Positions 27,959 to 36,622 of a DNA stretch of 64,000 nucleotides are shown in pieces. A model generated the notes under the pieces. The model was not told the origin of the DNA, made no database searches, and worked only from the letters and a program-made list of their open reading frames with translations. The translations under genes and the position numbers were made by a program. The stretch is from the NCBI GenBank assembly GCA_938015595.1, contig CALLPI010000013.1, positions 29,793 through 93,792 on the forward strand. The letters are read 5' to 3'. This DNA comes from an uncultured Saprospiraceae bacterium (GTDB lineage Bacteria; Bacteroidota; Bacteroidia; Chitinophagales; Saprospiraceae). Every line of letters begins with the position of its first letter. The first letter of the stretch is position 1.

Positions 27959-28576
27959 ATGCTGCTTCACATCCACCCACAAAATCCGGATATGCGCAAA
28001 ATTGCCAAAGCGGCTGACATCTTGCGCGAAGGAGGCGTAATCATCTACCCCACCGATACGGTGTATGCTGTGGGCTGTGACATCGCCTCCAAAACAGCAG
28101 TAGAACGCGTGTGCCAACTGCGAAAGTTGGATCCTGGCAGGGCCATGCTTACTATGATGTGCCGCGACATCAGCCAGGTGGCCGAATATGCCGCCCAGAT
28201 TGACACCCCTGTATTCAAACTACTGCGGCGCAACCTACCCGGCCCCTTCACCTTCATCTTGCCCGCTGGTAGCAAAACGCCCAGGTTGTTCATCAACAAA
28301 AAGAAATCCATCGGCATACGCATTCCGGCCAACCCCATTGTGCAAGCGCTGCTCGAAGCTCTGGGGCGGCCCATGCTCACCTCCTCCCTTAAAACCGACG
28401 ACGATGACGGCCCTGTCTATTACAGCGACCCCGAGGCGCTCTACAAAACCTTTGGGCAGTGGGTAAATGCCGTCATTGCAGGCGGCGAAGGCGGCCAAGA
28501 GCCCTCTACCCTGGTGGACTGTACCGGCCCAGAGCCGGAAATCCTTCGGCAAGGACTGGGCGAACTCATCCTTTAA
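27959..28576 (+). CDS. L-threonylcarbamoyladenylate synthase family protein (Sua5/YrdC/YciO)
   Basis: The 205-residue protein is a YrdC-fold enzyme; the family makes threonylcarbamoyl-AMP for the t6A modification of tRNA. It has GGVIIYPTDTVYAVGCD at the N-terminus, the KxR-type region LRKLDPGRAMLTMMC, LLRRNLPGPFTFILPA, and GIRIPANPIVQALLEALGRP with the later PSTLVDCTG. The wording DPGRAMLT, where the essential enzyme usually has KRP, and the length resemble the YciO subgroup, whose role is less clear. It is the last gene of this plus-strand run. Confidence 0.87.
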   Translation: MLLHIHPQNPDMRKIAKAADILREGGVIIYPTDTVYAVGCDIASKTAVERVCQLRKLDPGRAMLTMMCRDISQVAEYAAQIDTPVFKLLRRNLPGPFTFILPAGSKTPRLFINKKKSIGIRIPANPIVQALLEALGRPMLTSSLKTDDDDGPVYYSDPEALYKTFGQWVNAVIAGGEGGQEPSTLVDCTGPEPEILRQGLGELIL

Positions 28577-28804
28577 ACGCAGCATAGCGCAATTCAGGGC
28601 GTTTATCATGGGCAAAGGAATGGCGCTACCTAACTCCAGTACTCGTAACTACTTCTTCAGTGGAAAGCTGCACCCATTTTGCTGGACAGTCAATCATCGG
28701 TAGGGCGGTCTTCACAGCCTTTGTTCTGTATGATAGAACCAGCGCGAGAACGGCAAGCTGCCAGCTGGCAGCCTTTGCACCCCTCTTTGCCACTCTACTC
28801 TTAG
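28577..28804. other. Gap between convergent genes
   Basis: No gene is recognised. A palindrome CTGCCAGCTGGCAG lies near 28759-28772 but has no T run. The convergent genes on either side need terminators, and I see no clear one. Confidence 0.4.
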
Positions 28805-31800
28805 CTACCGAAGCGCCAGCACGAGCAGCGCAGAATTATTGCCCGCCAGCACGAGCAAGGAAGGCCTTGCGTTAGTTGCGGGCAAGAATGCAGCGTCGCG
28901 GTGCTGCCCGTCCAGGCAGTCTAGCTCGGATGGCACATAGCGAAATCCGCCTCTCTCGTCGCCAACTAACAGCCGTGCTGCCGCTGCGCTCATGCGTCCA
29001 ATGGCTGGCTGTGTCTCGTAATAGTTGCCGGCGCTCACTGCATCTTGTATCCCATCTCCGTTAAAGTCGGCTAAGGCAAAGGCGTAAATGGGTGCTAACT
29101 GCGCTTCCAAAGGTAGGAGCATTGCTTCGTATCGGCCATCCGCTTGAGCTACGAACAGCGTAGAGGCCAGGGTGAATACCTGCATCTGCTTTGCTTTTCG
29201 CCTGATTTTGATTGGGAATATCTTGTCCAGACCAGCTTCAGCAAAACTCTGGTAGTCGGTGTAGCGCTTTTTTAGCCCCACCATTTGCCGGGCTAGTTCG
29301 TCTCGCCCAAAGTAGGTGTAGCACTTGCCATTGCGGAAGTAAGTCATCACGGGGTCGGTACTGCCATTGCCGTCAAAATCGGCTACGAGCAGGGATATCG
29401 GCTCAGTAACAGAGGGCTGGAACTCGCTGTTCAGCCCCCAGTTGCCCGCCAGTATATCGCTGCGGCCGTCTGCGTTGACGTCGGTCAGCACCAGAGTATT
29501 CCACCAGCCGTGTGACTGAGGCAGTTCTCGGCGAGCGGCTTTCCCATTTTCAAAGGTATACAAGGCTACTGGCATCCAATGGCCAGCTATGATTAAGGTG
29601 CGTTGAGGTGCATCCCAGACAGCAGCCGTCACCATACCTGGCATTACCAAATCAGGTGCCGCATTCGCCGTTACATCTTCAAAACGCCCTGCCCCGGCAT
29701 TGCGCAACAGGTAGCTGCGCGGCGCCAGACCGTACTGGTTGGGCATAGAATATCCCCCGACAAAGAGGTCGGGGCGGCCGTCAGTATCAAAATCAAGTAC
29801 TACCGCACAAGCGCCACTGCTGTGAATGGCCGGCAGGGCGTCGCTGGGTGCTTTACCCAGCGCACCCTTGCCATCATTGAGATATAGTCGGTCTTGAAAC
29901 GTATGGCCAGCAGGCATAGACCAATCCTCCCCACCACCGCTGACCACGTAAAGGTCAAGGTCGCCGTCAGCATCGGCATCAAACCACACCGCCGCAACAT
30001 CTTCATAGAGCGAATCCTGCTCTAACGCAGGGCAGGGCATCGGTTCGAAGAAACCGTTGGCGCCCTGGCGGTACAATGCGCTGGCCTGCCCGTGTGCACC
30101 GCCGACAAAAAGGTCATCCCTGCCATCGCCATCTATGTCGCCTATTGCGAGGCGCGGACCGAGTGTACTGGTCATGAAGGGAATGAGCTTTTCGCGGTCA
30201 AAGTCGGAGGGTTCATTCTCCTGGTGCACGAAGTCCAACCCCCAGGCATTGGCATTGGGCTCCTTCCAAGTGGCCGATTTGTGGCTGGTCTTCCAGTCTG
30301 GCACAGGTAATAGCCAGGCATCGCGTTGACGCAATACTAGGCGCTGGTTGGCTTGCAATTGGCGCAATACTTGCACGCGTCGGTCAGGCCATATTACCAG
30401 CACGGAATCAACCTGCGAAGCCTGGCCCAAGCCAAAATGCAAGCCCGGTGCCACCGACGACTGAAACCCTCTGGAGGCATAGTGTTCTTGCATCTGCACT
30501 TGCTGTGCGGCAGCCACCCACACTTGGGCGCCTATGCCATGGGTATTGGCCCCTTCACCTTCGAGTTTGAAGTCGAGATAGCGGTTGGGGGTTTGCTCCG
30601 AAGTTCGATTGCGGTAAACAGAGGCTGGCGCGTCAAGATTGTTTACTACCAGATCTAGGTCACCGTCGTTATCCAGGTCGGCCCAGGCTGCACCATTGGA
30701 GTAGCCTTTGCGGTTCAGCCCCCAGGCCGCCGATACATCTTGAAAGGTAAGGTCGGCCTGGTTTCGGAACGCAAAGTTAGGCACGGCACCGTCGGGCATG
30801 CGGCGCGCCATCTCCAGGTCAGTAGCGTTGCGCTGTACTTGTTCGTTAGAGATGAAGTTGAGGTAGTCCAGGTCATTGAGCCGGCGGCGTATGCCGTTGG
30901 AGATGAAAAGATCTTTCCAGCCGTCGTTGTCCATATCGAAGCAAAGCACCGACCAACTCCAATCCGTGGCCGCTATGCCCGCCAGTTGGCCTATTTCAGA
31001 AAAGCGCGCTGTAGTGGGAGTGCACAGGCCAGAGTGAAGCTGGAGCATGTTGCGTGGAAACTGAAAATGGTATCCGTAGCTGAGTTTGAACAAATAAATA
31101 TTGTAGGGGTCGGTACCGGCGGAGCGCTTGAGGACAGTTTCCTCGGCGGGCTTCATGTCGAGTGTAAAGACGTCAGGCAGACCGTCGTTGTTGTAGTCGG
31201 CTATGTCGCAGCCCATAGAGAAGTTGCTGGTGTGCTGCATGGACTGCTGTATGGCCTCGGTGAAAGTACCGTCGCCGTTGTTATAGTAGAGGTAATCATT
31301 CTCGTGGAAGTCATTGGCTACGTAGATGTCAGGGCGGCCATCTAGGTTGAGATCGCTGATGGCTACGCCCAGCCCATAGCCGATGCGGCTGCCGAAGATA
31401 CCCGCCTGCTCGCTGACATCATTGAATCGCCCTCCGTCATTGCGGTATAGGCGATCGCCAGCCAGGGGCTCGCGCCGTTGTCGTATGGTAGCGGAGCCAT
31501 AATTTTCGGCGGCATGCACCGAGTGGTTGAGCAGATAAAGGTCGAGGTCGCCATCGGCATCGTAGTCAAAAAAAGCAGCATGAGTAGAGAAGCCTTTGAA
31601 GTCGAGGCCGTACTCAGCGGCGCGTTCGGCGAAGGTGCCATTACCTAGGTTGATGAACAATTGGTTGCGCCCTACGATACTTTTGTAGCTACCCACTTGA
31701 CACACGTAGATGTCCAACCAGCCATCGCCGTTGACGTCCGCCATGCTCACGCCGGTTTTCCAACTACCCGTACCAGCCACACCTGCCTGTTCGGTTGCGT

Positions 31801-32107
31801 CCTCAAACCGGAAATTGCCGCGATTGAGGTAGAGTTTGTTAGGGCCTTGGTTGGCACTAAAGTACAGGTCGGGCAAGCCATCGTTATTCACATCGCCGGC
31901 AGCTACGCCTCCGCCGTTGTAGAAATACAGGTATTGGATGATGTTGAAGGCCTCGGTTTCTTGTAGGGTGTTGGAGAAAGCCACCCCAGTCTGCTGCGGA
32001 GTCAGCTCTTCGAAAAGCGTACTGGTAGGGGGCTGTTTTGCCCGCTGGCAAGCCAAAGCAACCCAAAGCACAGCGGCCAGCCCACACCATTTCAGTACAT
32101 GCCACAT
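28805..32107 (-). CDS. FG-GAP repeat lipoprotein with ASPIC/UnbV domain
   Basis: This 1100-residue exported protein is made of FG-GAP/VCBS beta-propeller blades with calcium-binding loops of DxNxDGxxD type (for example GDVNNDGLPDLYFSAN and ADVNGDGWLDIYVCQ) repeated in both halves. A UnbV/ASPIC domain lies near residues 505-590 (GIGAQVWVAAAQQVQMQ and FGLGQASQVDSVLVIWPD). A signal ending WVALAC suggests lipidation. Such proteins are common next to SusCD pairs in Bacteroidota and are thought to bind or handle surface ligands; none is adjacent here. I chose ATG 32107; a GTG at 32119 is an alternative. A -7 box is at 32144-32151. Confidence 0.92.
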   Translation of the reverse strand: MWHVLKWCGLAAVLWVALACQRAKQPPTSTLFEELTPQQTGVAFSNTLQETEAFNIIQYLYFYNGGGVAAGDVNNDGLPDLYFSANQGPNKLYLNRGNFRFEDATEQAGVAGTGSWKTGVSMADVNGDGWLDIYVCQVGSYKSIVGRNQLFINLGNGTFAERAAEYGLDFKGFSTHAAFFDYDADGDLDLYLLNHSVHAAENYGSATIRQRREPLAGDRLYRNDGGRFNDVSEQAGIFGSRIGYGLGVAISDLNLDGRPDIYVANDFHENDYLYYNNGDGTFTEAIQQSMQHTSNFSMGCDIADYNNDGLPDVFTLDMKPAEETVLKRSAGTDPYNIYLFKLSYGYHFQFPRNMLQLHSGLCTPTTARFSEIGQLAGIAATDWSWSVLCFDMDNDGWKDLFISNGIRRRLNDLDYLNFISNEQVQRNATDLEMARRMPDGAVPNFAFRNQADLTFQDVSAAWGLNRKGYSNGAAWADLDNDGDLDLVVNNLDAPASVYRNRTSEQTPNRYLDFKLEGEGANTHGIGAQVWVAAAQQVQMQEHYASRGFQSSVAPGLHFGLGQASQVDSVLVIWPDRRVQVLRQLQANQRLVLRQRDAWLLPVPDWKTSHKSATWKEPNANAWGLDFVHQENEPSDFDREKLIPFMTSTLGPRLAIGDIDGDGRDDLFVGGAHGQASALYRQGANGFFEPMPCPALEQDSLYEDVAAVWFDADADGDLDLYVVSGGGEDWSMPAGHTFQDRLYLNDGKGALGKAPSDALPAIHSSGACAVVLDFDTDGRPDLFVGGYSMPNQYGLAPRSYLLRNAGAGRFEDVTANAAPDLVMPGMVTAAVWDAPQRTLIIAGHWMPVALYTFENGKAARRELPQSHGWWNTLVLTDVNADGRSDILAGNWGLNSEFQPSVTEPISLLVADFDGNGSTDPVMTYFRNGKCYTYFGRDELARQMVGLKKRYTDYQSFAEAGLDKIFPIKIRRKAKQMQVFTLASTLFVAQADGRYEAMLLPLEAQLAPIYAFALADFNGDGIQDAVSAGNYYETQPAIGRMSAAAARLLVGDERGGFRYVPSELDCLDGQHRDAAFLPATNARPSLLVLAGNNSALLVLALR

Positions 32108-32143
32108 AAACTGCCTCACTTAATGGATTTCACATGTTGTGCA

Positions 32144-32151
32144 CAAATGTA
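32144..32151 (-). promoter_or_regulatory. -7 promoter box of the FG-GAP gene
   Basis: The minus strand reads TACATTTG, matching TAnnTTTG. A start near 32137 would give a leader of 20-30 bases before the candidate start codons. Confidence 0.55.
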
Positions 32152-32346
32152 CGCCAAGCGACGCAAATACGCTACAAAGACCTCATCACGGTACAAGAAA
32201 ACAGGCACTGATTTCTGCAATGCACTGAAAATTCCGATCTCAGAATGAAAACTCGTTTGCATTATCCCATGCTGCACGTTTCTTCAAGGCCTCCCTTCAC
32301 CTGCTGCTCGCCTGCATTTTCCGGCACACCTGAGCTGACGTTTCTG

Positions 32347-32575
32347 CTAGCCGGAGCAGAGGTTGGCGATGGTGTTGTCATTAGTACCCGGTATGTTGAG
32401 GATGAGCACAACGACAACATTGCGTATGCCCTTTTCAACGCCTTTCTTAAATCCTGCCATAGATCAGGAGGTACTCCGGCTAAGTTTTGCACAGCCAAGC
32501 CTCGGCACCATGATAAAATAGTCCTGAAATAACGGGGGCATACTGCAGACTAGGCTGGCACGCCTTCTGCAGAAG
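32347..32575 (-). pseudogene. Decayed Rpn/YhgA-type nuclease (transposase-like) gene
   Basis: Reading the minus strand from 32575 gives PVISGLFYHGAEAWL, which matches the conserved PVIPIVxYHGxxxW stretch of Rpn (PF04754, YhgA-like PD-(D/E)XK) proteins, then a stop, then PEYLLIYGR. After a second stop and what seems to be an internal deletion, the frame continues with FKKGVEKGIRNVVVV and then NDNTIANLCSG up to TAG at 32347-32349. That resembles the charged-repeat tail of the same family (EKGxxxGxx, then a DDTIAxxTGL-like end). Two stops and missing sequence show the gene is dead. Its upstream end abuts the SRP RNA promoter region. Confidence 0.6.
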
Positions 32576-32646
32576 TCGGTTTACGCCTTCTTTGTTGTGC
32601 AATTCGCTTTTAGCAAGATTTTATCTTTAGAATCAAAACCTTTTCC

Positions 32647-32654
32647 TACCTTTG
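32647..32654 (+). promoter_or_regulatory. -7 promoter box of the SRP RNA
   Basis: TACCTTTG matches TAnnTTTG, and the usual distance of 6-7 bases puts the transcript start at about 32661, exactly where the SRP RNA closing stem begins. No TTG element is seen upstream. Confidence 0.7.
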
Positions 32655-32660
32655 CTCTTC

Positions 32661-32755
32661 GGCGAGCGGCACACGACCAGCTCCCTCCAAACCCCCCCAG
32701 GGCGGAAACGCAGCAAGGGTAGGCAGGTTGTAGCGGTGCGATGTGCTTGCTCGCC
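32661..32755 (+). ncRNA. ffs: Signal recognition particle RNA (4.5S type)
   Basis: The RNA guides ribosomes to the membrane together with Ffh. The conserved domain IV core is present: CCAGGGCGGAAACGCAGCA at 32697-32715, with the GGAA-type tetraloop region and the asymmetric AGCA loop. The ends pair with each other: GGCGAGC...GGCACA at the 5' end against TGTGC...GCTCGCC at the 3' end. The molecule is about 95 bases, the short bacterial type without an Alu domain. A run of eight T (32759-32766) follows and should terminate it. A -7 box lies at the right place upstream. Confidence 0.88.
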
Positions 32756-32766
32756 CCATTTTTTTT
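32756..32766 (+). terminator. T run ending the SRP RNA
   Basis: Eight T follow within three bases of the closing stem of the SRP RNA, so the RNA's own long helix acts as the terminator stem. Confidence 0.65.
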
Positions 32767-32797
32767 CGCCTATGGCCAGCGATTCGGATATTATTCC

Positions 32798-32805
32798 TAT
32801 CTTTG
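32798..32805 (+). promoter_or_regulatory. -7 promoter box of the transaldolase gene
   Basis: TATCTTTG matches TAnnTTTG and lies 19 bases before the ATG at 32825, so the leader would be only about 13 bases, as is common in Bacteroidota. Confidence 0.65.
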
Positions 32806-32824
32806 CATTAAATTACGCTTCGCC

Positions 32825-33487
32825 ATGCAGTTTTTCATAGATACGGCCAGCATTGACCAAATCAAGGAAGCGCGCGACCTGGGCATACTGGATGGCGTTA
32901 CGACTAACCCCTCCCTCATGGCTAAAGAGGGTATTACCGGCGAAGCCAACGTTTTGAAACACTACGAAAAAATCTGCCAACTGGTGGACGGAGATGTCAG
33001 CGCTGAGGTTATTGCTACTGACTTCGACGGCATGGTGGCCGAGGGCAAGCGCTTGTCGCTCATCGCACCTAATATTGTGGTAAAAGTGCCCATGATCAAA
33101 GAAGGTGTCAAGGCTTTGAGCTACTTCCGCGACAACGGCATTCGCACCAACTGTACCCTCGTGTTTTCTGCCGGGCAAGCCATACTCGCGGCCAAAGCCG
33201 GCGCCACCTACGTATCGCCTTTTATCGGTAGAATTGACGACATTAGCTGGGATGGTATGGATCTGATTCGACAGATTTCTGAAATTTACGCCACTCAAGG
33301 CTATGACACCAGTATCCTAGCGGCTTCTATTCGCAATGCTAAACATATTGTGGATGCTGCACTCGCTGGCGCCAACGTGGTAACTTGCCCACTGGCGGCC
33401 ATCCTGGGCTTGCTCAAACACCCTCTGACGGACATTGGCCTGGAGCAGTTCCTGGCCGACCACCGCAAGGCTGCATCTGCCACTTAG
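32825..33487 (+). CDS. Transaldolase (fructose-6-phosphate aldolase-like, small type)
   Basis: The 220-residue protein is a small TalC/Fsa-type transaldolase of the pentose phosphate pathway, moving a dihydroxyacetone unit between sugar phosphates. It starts [16 protein letters not shown] and has [14 protein letters not shown], the Schiff-base lysine in NIVVKVPM (Lys87), [19 protein letters not shown] and [11 protein letters not shown]. Length and motifs match the 215-residue class exactly. Sequence alone does not separate transaldolase from fructose-6-phosphate aldolase; transaldolase is more common. It has its own promoter and a strong terminator. Confidence 0.93.
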   Translation: MQFFIDTASIDQIKEARDLGILDGVTTNPSLMAKEGITGEANVLKHYEKICQLVDGDVSAEVIATDFDGMVAEGKRLSLIAPNIVVKVPMIKEGVKALSYFRDNGIRTNCTLVFSAGQAILAAKAGATYVSPFIGRIDDISWDGMDLIRQISEIYATQGYDTSILAASIRNAKHIVDAALAGANVVTCPLAAILGLLKHPLTDIGLEQFLADHRKAASAT

Positions 33488-33546
33488 GCTGATATCTTTT
33501 GACAAACGCATTCATTAGCAGAGGCTTTCTACATATACCAATTGTG

Positions 33547-33577
33547 CGAGGGGTCATTTTTTGGCCCCTCGTTTTTT
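33547..33577 (+). terminator. Intrinsic terminator of the transaldolase gene
   Basis: CGAGGGG (33547-33553) pairs with CCCCTCG (33565-33571), followed by six T. It lies 60 bases after the stop codon. Confidence 0.85.
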
Positions 33578-33628
33578 ATTATCACAAGCAAAATCACCTT
33601 ACTTGGCAAGCAATACATAAAAATAAAC

Positions 33629-33660
33629 TTGCAAGTGCAGGACATTTGTAGCTATCTTTG
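33629..33660 (+). promoter_or_regulatory. Strong promoter with no gene behind it
   Basis: TTG (33629-33631) and TATCTTTG (33653-33660) are separated by 21 bases, a close fit to the Bacteroidota -33/-7 promoter. No protein gene follows on this strand before 34173, so the product should be an RNA starting near 33667. Confidence 0.65.
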
Positions 33661-33666
33661 CAAAGC

Positions 33667-33802
33667 TGCATACCAAATCCGGCACTCGCCCGCTTTTCGA
33701 AGTTAATCTCGCGCTTGGCCCCCCCCACAGCGCACCATGCCCGAGCAAGCAAAACTCAGCCTCTCTGAGGCGCGTCACTCTTGATTAAGGCAGGTGCTTT
33801 TT
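33667..33802 (+). ncRNA. Candidate structured small RNA
   Basis: Downstream of the promoter, GCACTCGCC (33682-33690) pairs with GGCAGGTGC (33789-33797) with one mismatch, closing a domain of about 115 bases. Inside are a UUCG-capped hairpin (CTTTTCGAAG, near 33692-33701) and a perfect hairpin GCCTC-TCT-GAGGC (33759-33771). The closing stem is followed by five T. This is the layout of a small RNA with its own promoter and terminator. It does not look like SRP RNA, tmRNA or RNase P RNA; 6S RNA cannot be excluded. Confidence 0.45.
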
Positions 33803-33828
33803 CAAAAAAAAGAGGCGAAACAGGAATC

Positions 33829-33966
33829 AAACTATGTGACATAGTTTCTTTCATATTGGCGATTGGATTGTATGTTTTTTGCCCAAAGACCGCTTCCATG
33901 CGCAAGTGTAAATCGGTTTTTGGGATGGCCTCTCTCTCGATAGTTCGGGAGGGGGGCTTTTTTTTT
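33829..33966 (+). ncRNA. Second candidate RNA region with hairpins and terminator
   Basis: Three structures follow one another. AAACTATG pairs with CATAGTTT (33829-33847). CCCAAAGACCG (33882-33892) pairs over 11 positions with CGGTTTTTGGG (33914-33924). GCCTCTCTCTCG (33928-33939) pairs with CGGGAGGGGGGC (33946-33957) and is followed by nine T, a textbook terminator. There is no credible protein in any frame. It could be an extension of the preceding RNA by read-through or a separate transcript; I see no promoter box of its own. Confidence 0.4.
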
Positions 33967-34141
33967 GGCACGATTTTTTCACTCAATCGTACAGGGCATA
34001 TACAAGCGCCCAACTTGAGAAAAGGACTATTAGGCTACGCTATGGGAAGTACTGCCAGGGCTGGTTTTATACGGGGCTTGGATGCATGAAGAAGTCAAGG
34101 TGGGCAGTGTTTCATAAAGAGTGACGGATACCCACCGGATC

Positions 34142-34172
34142 AGGCGGGATCGCTATGCGGTTCCGCCTTTTT
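34142..34172 (+). terminator. Plus-strand terminator facing recR
   Basis: AGGCGGGA (34142-34149) pairs with TTCCGCCT (34161-34168), followed by five T on the plus strand. On the minus strand no T run follows, so it does not obviously serve recR. Just upstream, GGTGGG (near 34100) can pair with CCCACC (34130-34135). It suggests one more plus-strand transcript between 33970 and 34172. Confidence 0.6.
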
Positions 34173-34173
34173 G

Positions 34174-34794
34174 TTACAGCGAAGTAGCATCCGTCTGGTA
34201 GGGTACACGCGCTACAATGGAACGCCCTAGAGTGAGTTCATCGGCATACTCCAACTCGCCGCCAAAGGATACTCCTCGTGCAATGGTAGTGAGGCGTACC
34301 GGATATTCGCGCAGCTTTTTGGAGAGGTAAAAAATGGTGGTATCACCTTCAATAGTGGGACTTACGGCCATGATGACCTCCTGGATTTCCCCCTGAGCAA
34401 CACGCTGGATCAGCCCTTCAATGTGGAGCTGCTCTGGCCCAATACCCTCAATGGGCGAGATGACACCGCCTAATACGTGATACAGGCCGCGATACTGATG
34501 AGTGTCTTCAATGGCCATCACGTCGCGGATGCTCTCTACCACGCACACCAGAGAGCGGTCACGGCGTGGATCGATACACACCTGGCACAGCTCGCTGTCG
34601 GCGAGGTTGTAGCATACGGTACAGGAGCGAACGCCCTGGCGCATACGCAGGAGCGATTGTACAAAGCGCTCGGTATGCTGGGGTTCACGCTGGATCAAAT
34701 GCAACACCAGCCGCAACGCTGTTTTGCGACCTATGCCTGGCAGACTGGCAAACGCCTGCACAGCTTCTTCGAGCAACTTAGACGAAAAATTCAT
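34174..34794 (-). CDS. recR: Recombination mediator RecR
   Basis: RecR works with RecO and RecF to load RecA on single-stranded DNA gaps. The 206-residue protein has the N-terminal helix-hairpin-helix (FASLPGIGRKTALRLVLHLI), the four-cysteine zinc site (CTVCYNLADSELCQVC), and the Toprim domain (VCVVESIRDVMAIEDT, later AVSPTIEGDTT), ending with a Walker-B-like YADELTLGRSI. I chose the ATG at 34794, which gives the standard length. The stop lies directly against the plus-strand terminator. Confidence 0.96.
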   Translation of the reverse strand: MNFSSKLLEEAVQAFASLPGIGRKTALRLVLHLIQREPQHTERFVQSLLRMRQGVRSCTVCYNLADSELCQVCIDPRRDRSLVCVVESIRDVMAIEDTHQYRGLYHVLGGVISPIEGIGPEQLHIEGLIQRVAQGEIQEVIMAVSPTIEGDTTIFYLSKKLREYPVRLTTIARGVSFGGELEYADELTLGRSIVARVPYQTDATSL

Positions 34795-34877
34795 ACAGCA
34801 AAGGTATAGCAGAATTTCCAGACTTGCACCTGCCTGACGAGGGCGCTTATTTGACCTCGCACAAAGAGCAAGCAACT

Positions 34878-36227
34878 CTATTGCGGCAACAGTATCAGCC
34901 TTTGGGTGTACACCTGGGCATCATATCGAATGTGCGCCAGGTAAATTCCAGCCGGCAAGGGAGGCAATTGAATATATGTACAATTTTGCTTGCGAAACAA
35001 TAGCCGGCCAGTGCGGTCAAAGAGCAGTACTTCAACTGGACGGCTGGGGTCGGGCAAGTCCACCCAAAGGTGCTGCCTGGCCAGATTGGGAAAAATGCGC
35101 GGTGCAGGTGCAGCAGGCCAATCTGCATTGGCTGTGACATTATTACAAAATAACAGCCGCAGCCACCCCCAGAGTTGATTGTCAAAACTGGAAAGCACTG
35201 GCGTCATGCCGCTGGCGGATTCGCCCATGCGCACCACTACCATATTCAGGGAGGGAACAACGTACAACTTCTGATCGTTTTTGCCCAAAGCGGCAATAAG
35301 ATCGGCCGGAGCATTGGGGATGAGCCAGCCCGGAAACTGGATGTCCACGCCCGGCAAGCAATAGCCAGCCTGGCCGTTGAGCCACCACAGGTATCCATAC
35401 GAAGGATTGAGGCTCTGCGACGGAGTGGTCATAGCCTGGAAGTAAGCCGTGTCGCGCAGGAGCGTATCTGTAGCCCATGTACCGCGGTTGAGGATCATGA
35501 GGCCAAAGCGCGCCATGCTGCGAGCGTCGCTGAAATACACTTGGTTGTAGCCAATTTGCACCCAAAGCCCTCTCATACCCACTCGATTGCGGATTTTGCT
35601 GGCAAAGTAGGCGTTCAAAGTCTGGCCAGTAGCATTGGTCAGTATGTTGGTGAGCAGCGTGTAGGGTGCATTGTGGTAAAACCAGCGCGTACCGGCATCA
35701 GCGCGGTACAGGAGGCAAGCGGGAGAGGTGCAGTCCAGATCGGGGATGTCGGTTTCCAGGCCAGTGCTCATGGTGAGCTGATGCCGCACGGTTATGAGGG
35801 CTTCCTTGTGCGGCGGTGCGCTAGTCCACCCTGCGCCAAGCCATTGGGCACTGGGTTGATGAATGTTCAGCAGGCCATCTTCTTGTACTTGGCCAATCAT
35901 GAAGGCAGTGAGGGTCTTACCGGCAGATGCCCAATACCATATGCTATCGCGGGTGAAGTTGTCAAAGTAATACTCCACTGCAATGCGGCCGTCTTTAAGC
36001 ACGATAAAGGCCTTGGTATGCCGCTCGTCGAGGAAAGTGCGCAAGGAGTCCAGGTATGGGGTACACCATCCCAGTGAAGCAGGCGATACTGTCTGCCAGA
36101 TATTGTTGCCAAGCGGCGGAAAGTAAAGTGACTGAGATTGAGCTTGCAAGCTGACGGCGGCCAGCGCCAGTGCAACAGCTAAAGTACGCACAGAAGCAAG
36201 CAGGGGATATAAATGGAGATGAGACAT
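34878..36227 (-). CDS. Secreted serine hydrolase (beta-lactamase class C-like) with T9SS tail
   Basis: This 449-residue exported protein has a beta-lactamase/penicillin-binding fold of the class C type, probably an esterase or peptidase. A signal peptide ends near SLQAQ. The SxxK motif is WASAGKT (Ser near 101) and the second motif Tyr-x-Asn is YHNAP (near 185). The last 75 residues are a Por-secretion-type tail: PVEVLLFDRTGRLLFRKQN, then LPPLPAGIYLAHI and a final strand. So T9SS should carry it across the outer membrane. I chose the ATG at 36227 because it places the signal peptide correctly. Confidence 0.87.
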   Translation of the reverse strand: MSHLHLYPLLASVRTLAVALALAAVSLQAQSQSLYFPPLGNNIWQTVSPASLGWCTPYLDSLRTFLDERHTKAFIVLKDGRIAVEYYFDNFTRDSIWYWASAGKTLTAFMIGQVQEDGLLNIHQPSAQWLGAGWTSAPPHKEALITVRHQLTMSTGLETDIPDLDCTSPACLLYRADAGTRWFYHNAPYTLLTNILTNATGQTLNAYFASKIRNRVGMRGLWVQIGYNQVYFSDARSMARFGLMILNRGTWATDTLLRDTAYFQAMTTPSQSLNPSYGYLWWLNGQAGYCLPGVDIQFPGWLIPNAPADLIAALGKNDQKLYVVPSLNMVVVRMGESASGMTPVLSSFDNQLWGWLRLLFCNNVTANADWPAAPAPRIFPNLARQHLWVDLPDPSRPVEVLLFDRTGRLLFRKQNCTYIQLPPLPAGIYLAHIRYDAQVYTQRLILLPQ

Positions 36228-36622
36228 GGCTGCTGTGATAAAATAACTTGCAACGCCTGTATGACGCCAATGGAGCAACGTGGTTTATTGGCGCGGCTTT
36301 TAAGCAAGACAAAAAATAAAAAAATTGCCAACTCAGCCGCAAAAGTTTGCATCAGGCGCAAGAGTTCACGTACACCACCTAAGTAGCAGCCAGTACAGTG
36401 CTTGGCAAAGGAGGCACCTTGGCTTCGGCTTTAGCTCCATAGTTGCCCCTTTGGTAAATGAACTTGTCGAATCGCACTTCCAACCCACTCAATCTGAACA
36501 GGCTTCTACCCTATTTTACTGATTACAGTTCGCATTCAAAATACATCGAACTCGCTGACACCCATATACCTCTAAGATTGAACGCTCAAAACCTAGGGTT
36601 TGATATAAGCGCAGCACACTGG
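36228..36622. other. Gene-free stretch with one GCAAAGGAGGCA copy
   Basis: No gene is recognised. A third copy of the 12-mer found at 20941 and 21049 lies at 36405-36416. The stretch must contain the promoter of the serine hydrolase (minus strand), but no TAnnTTTG box stands out. Confidence 0.4.

Noticed and set aside
33756..34089. Open frames of 85-100 codons on both strands in the RNA-rich gap
   Set aside because: They run across strong hairpins and T runs, have odd composition and no promoter at the right place; an RNA explanation fits better.
34142..34172. Hairpin next to recR taken as the recR terminator
   Set aside because: The T run follows the stem only on the plus strand, whereas recR is read from the minus strand.
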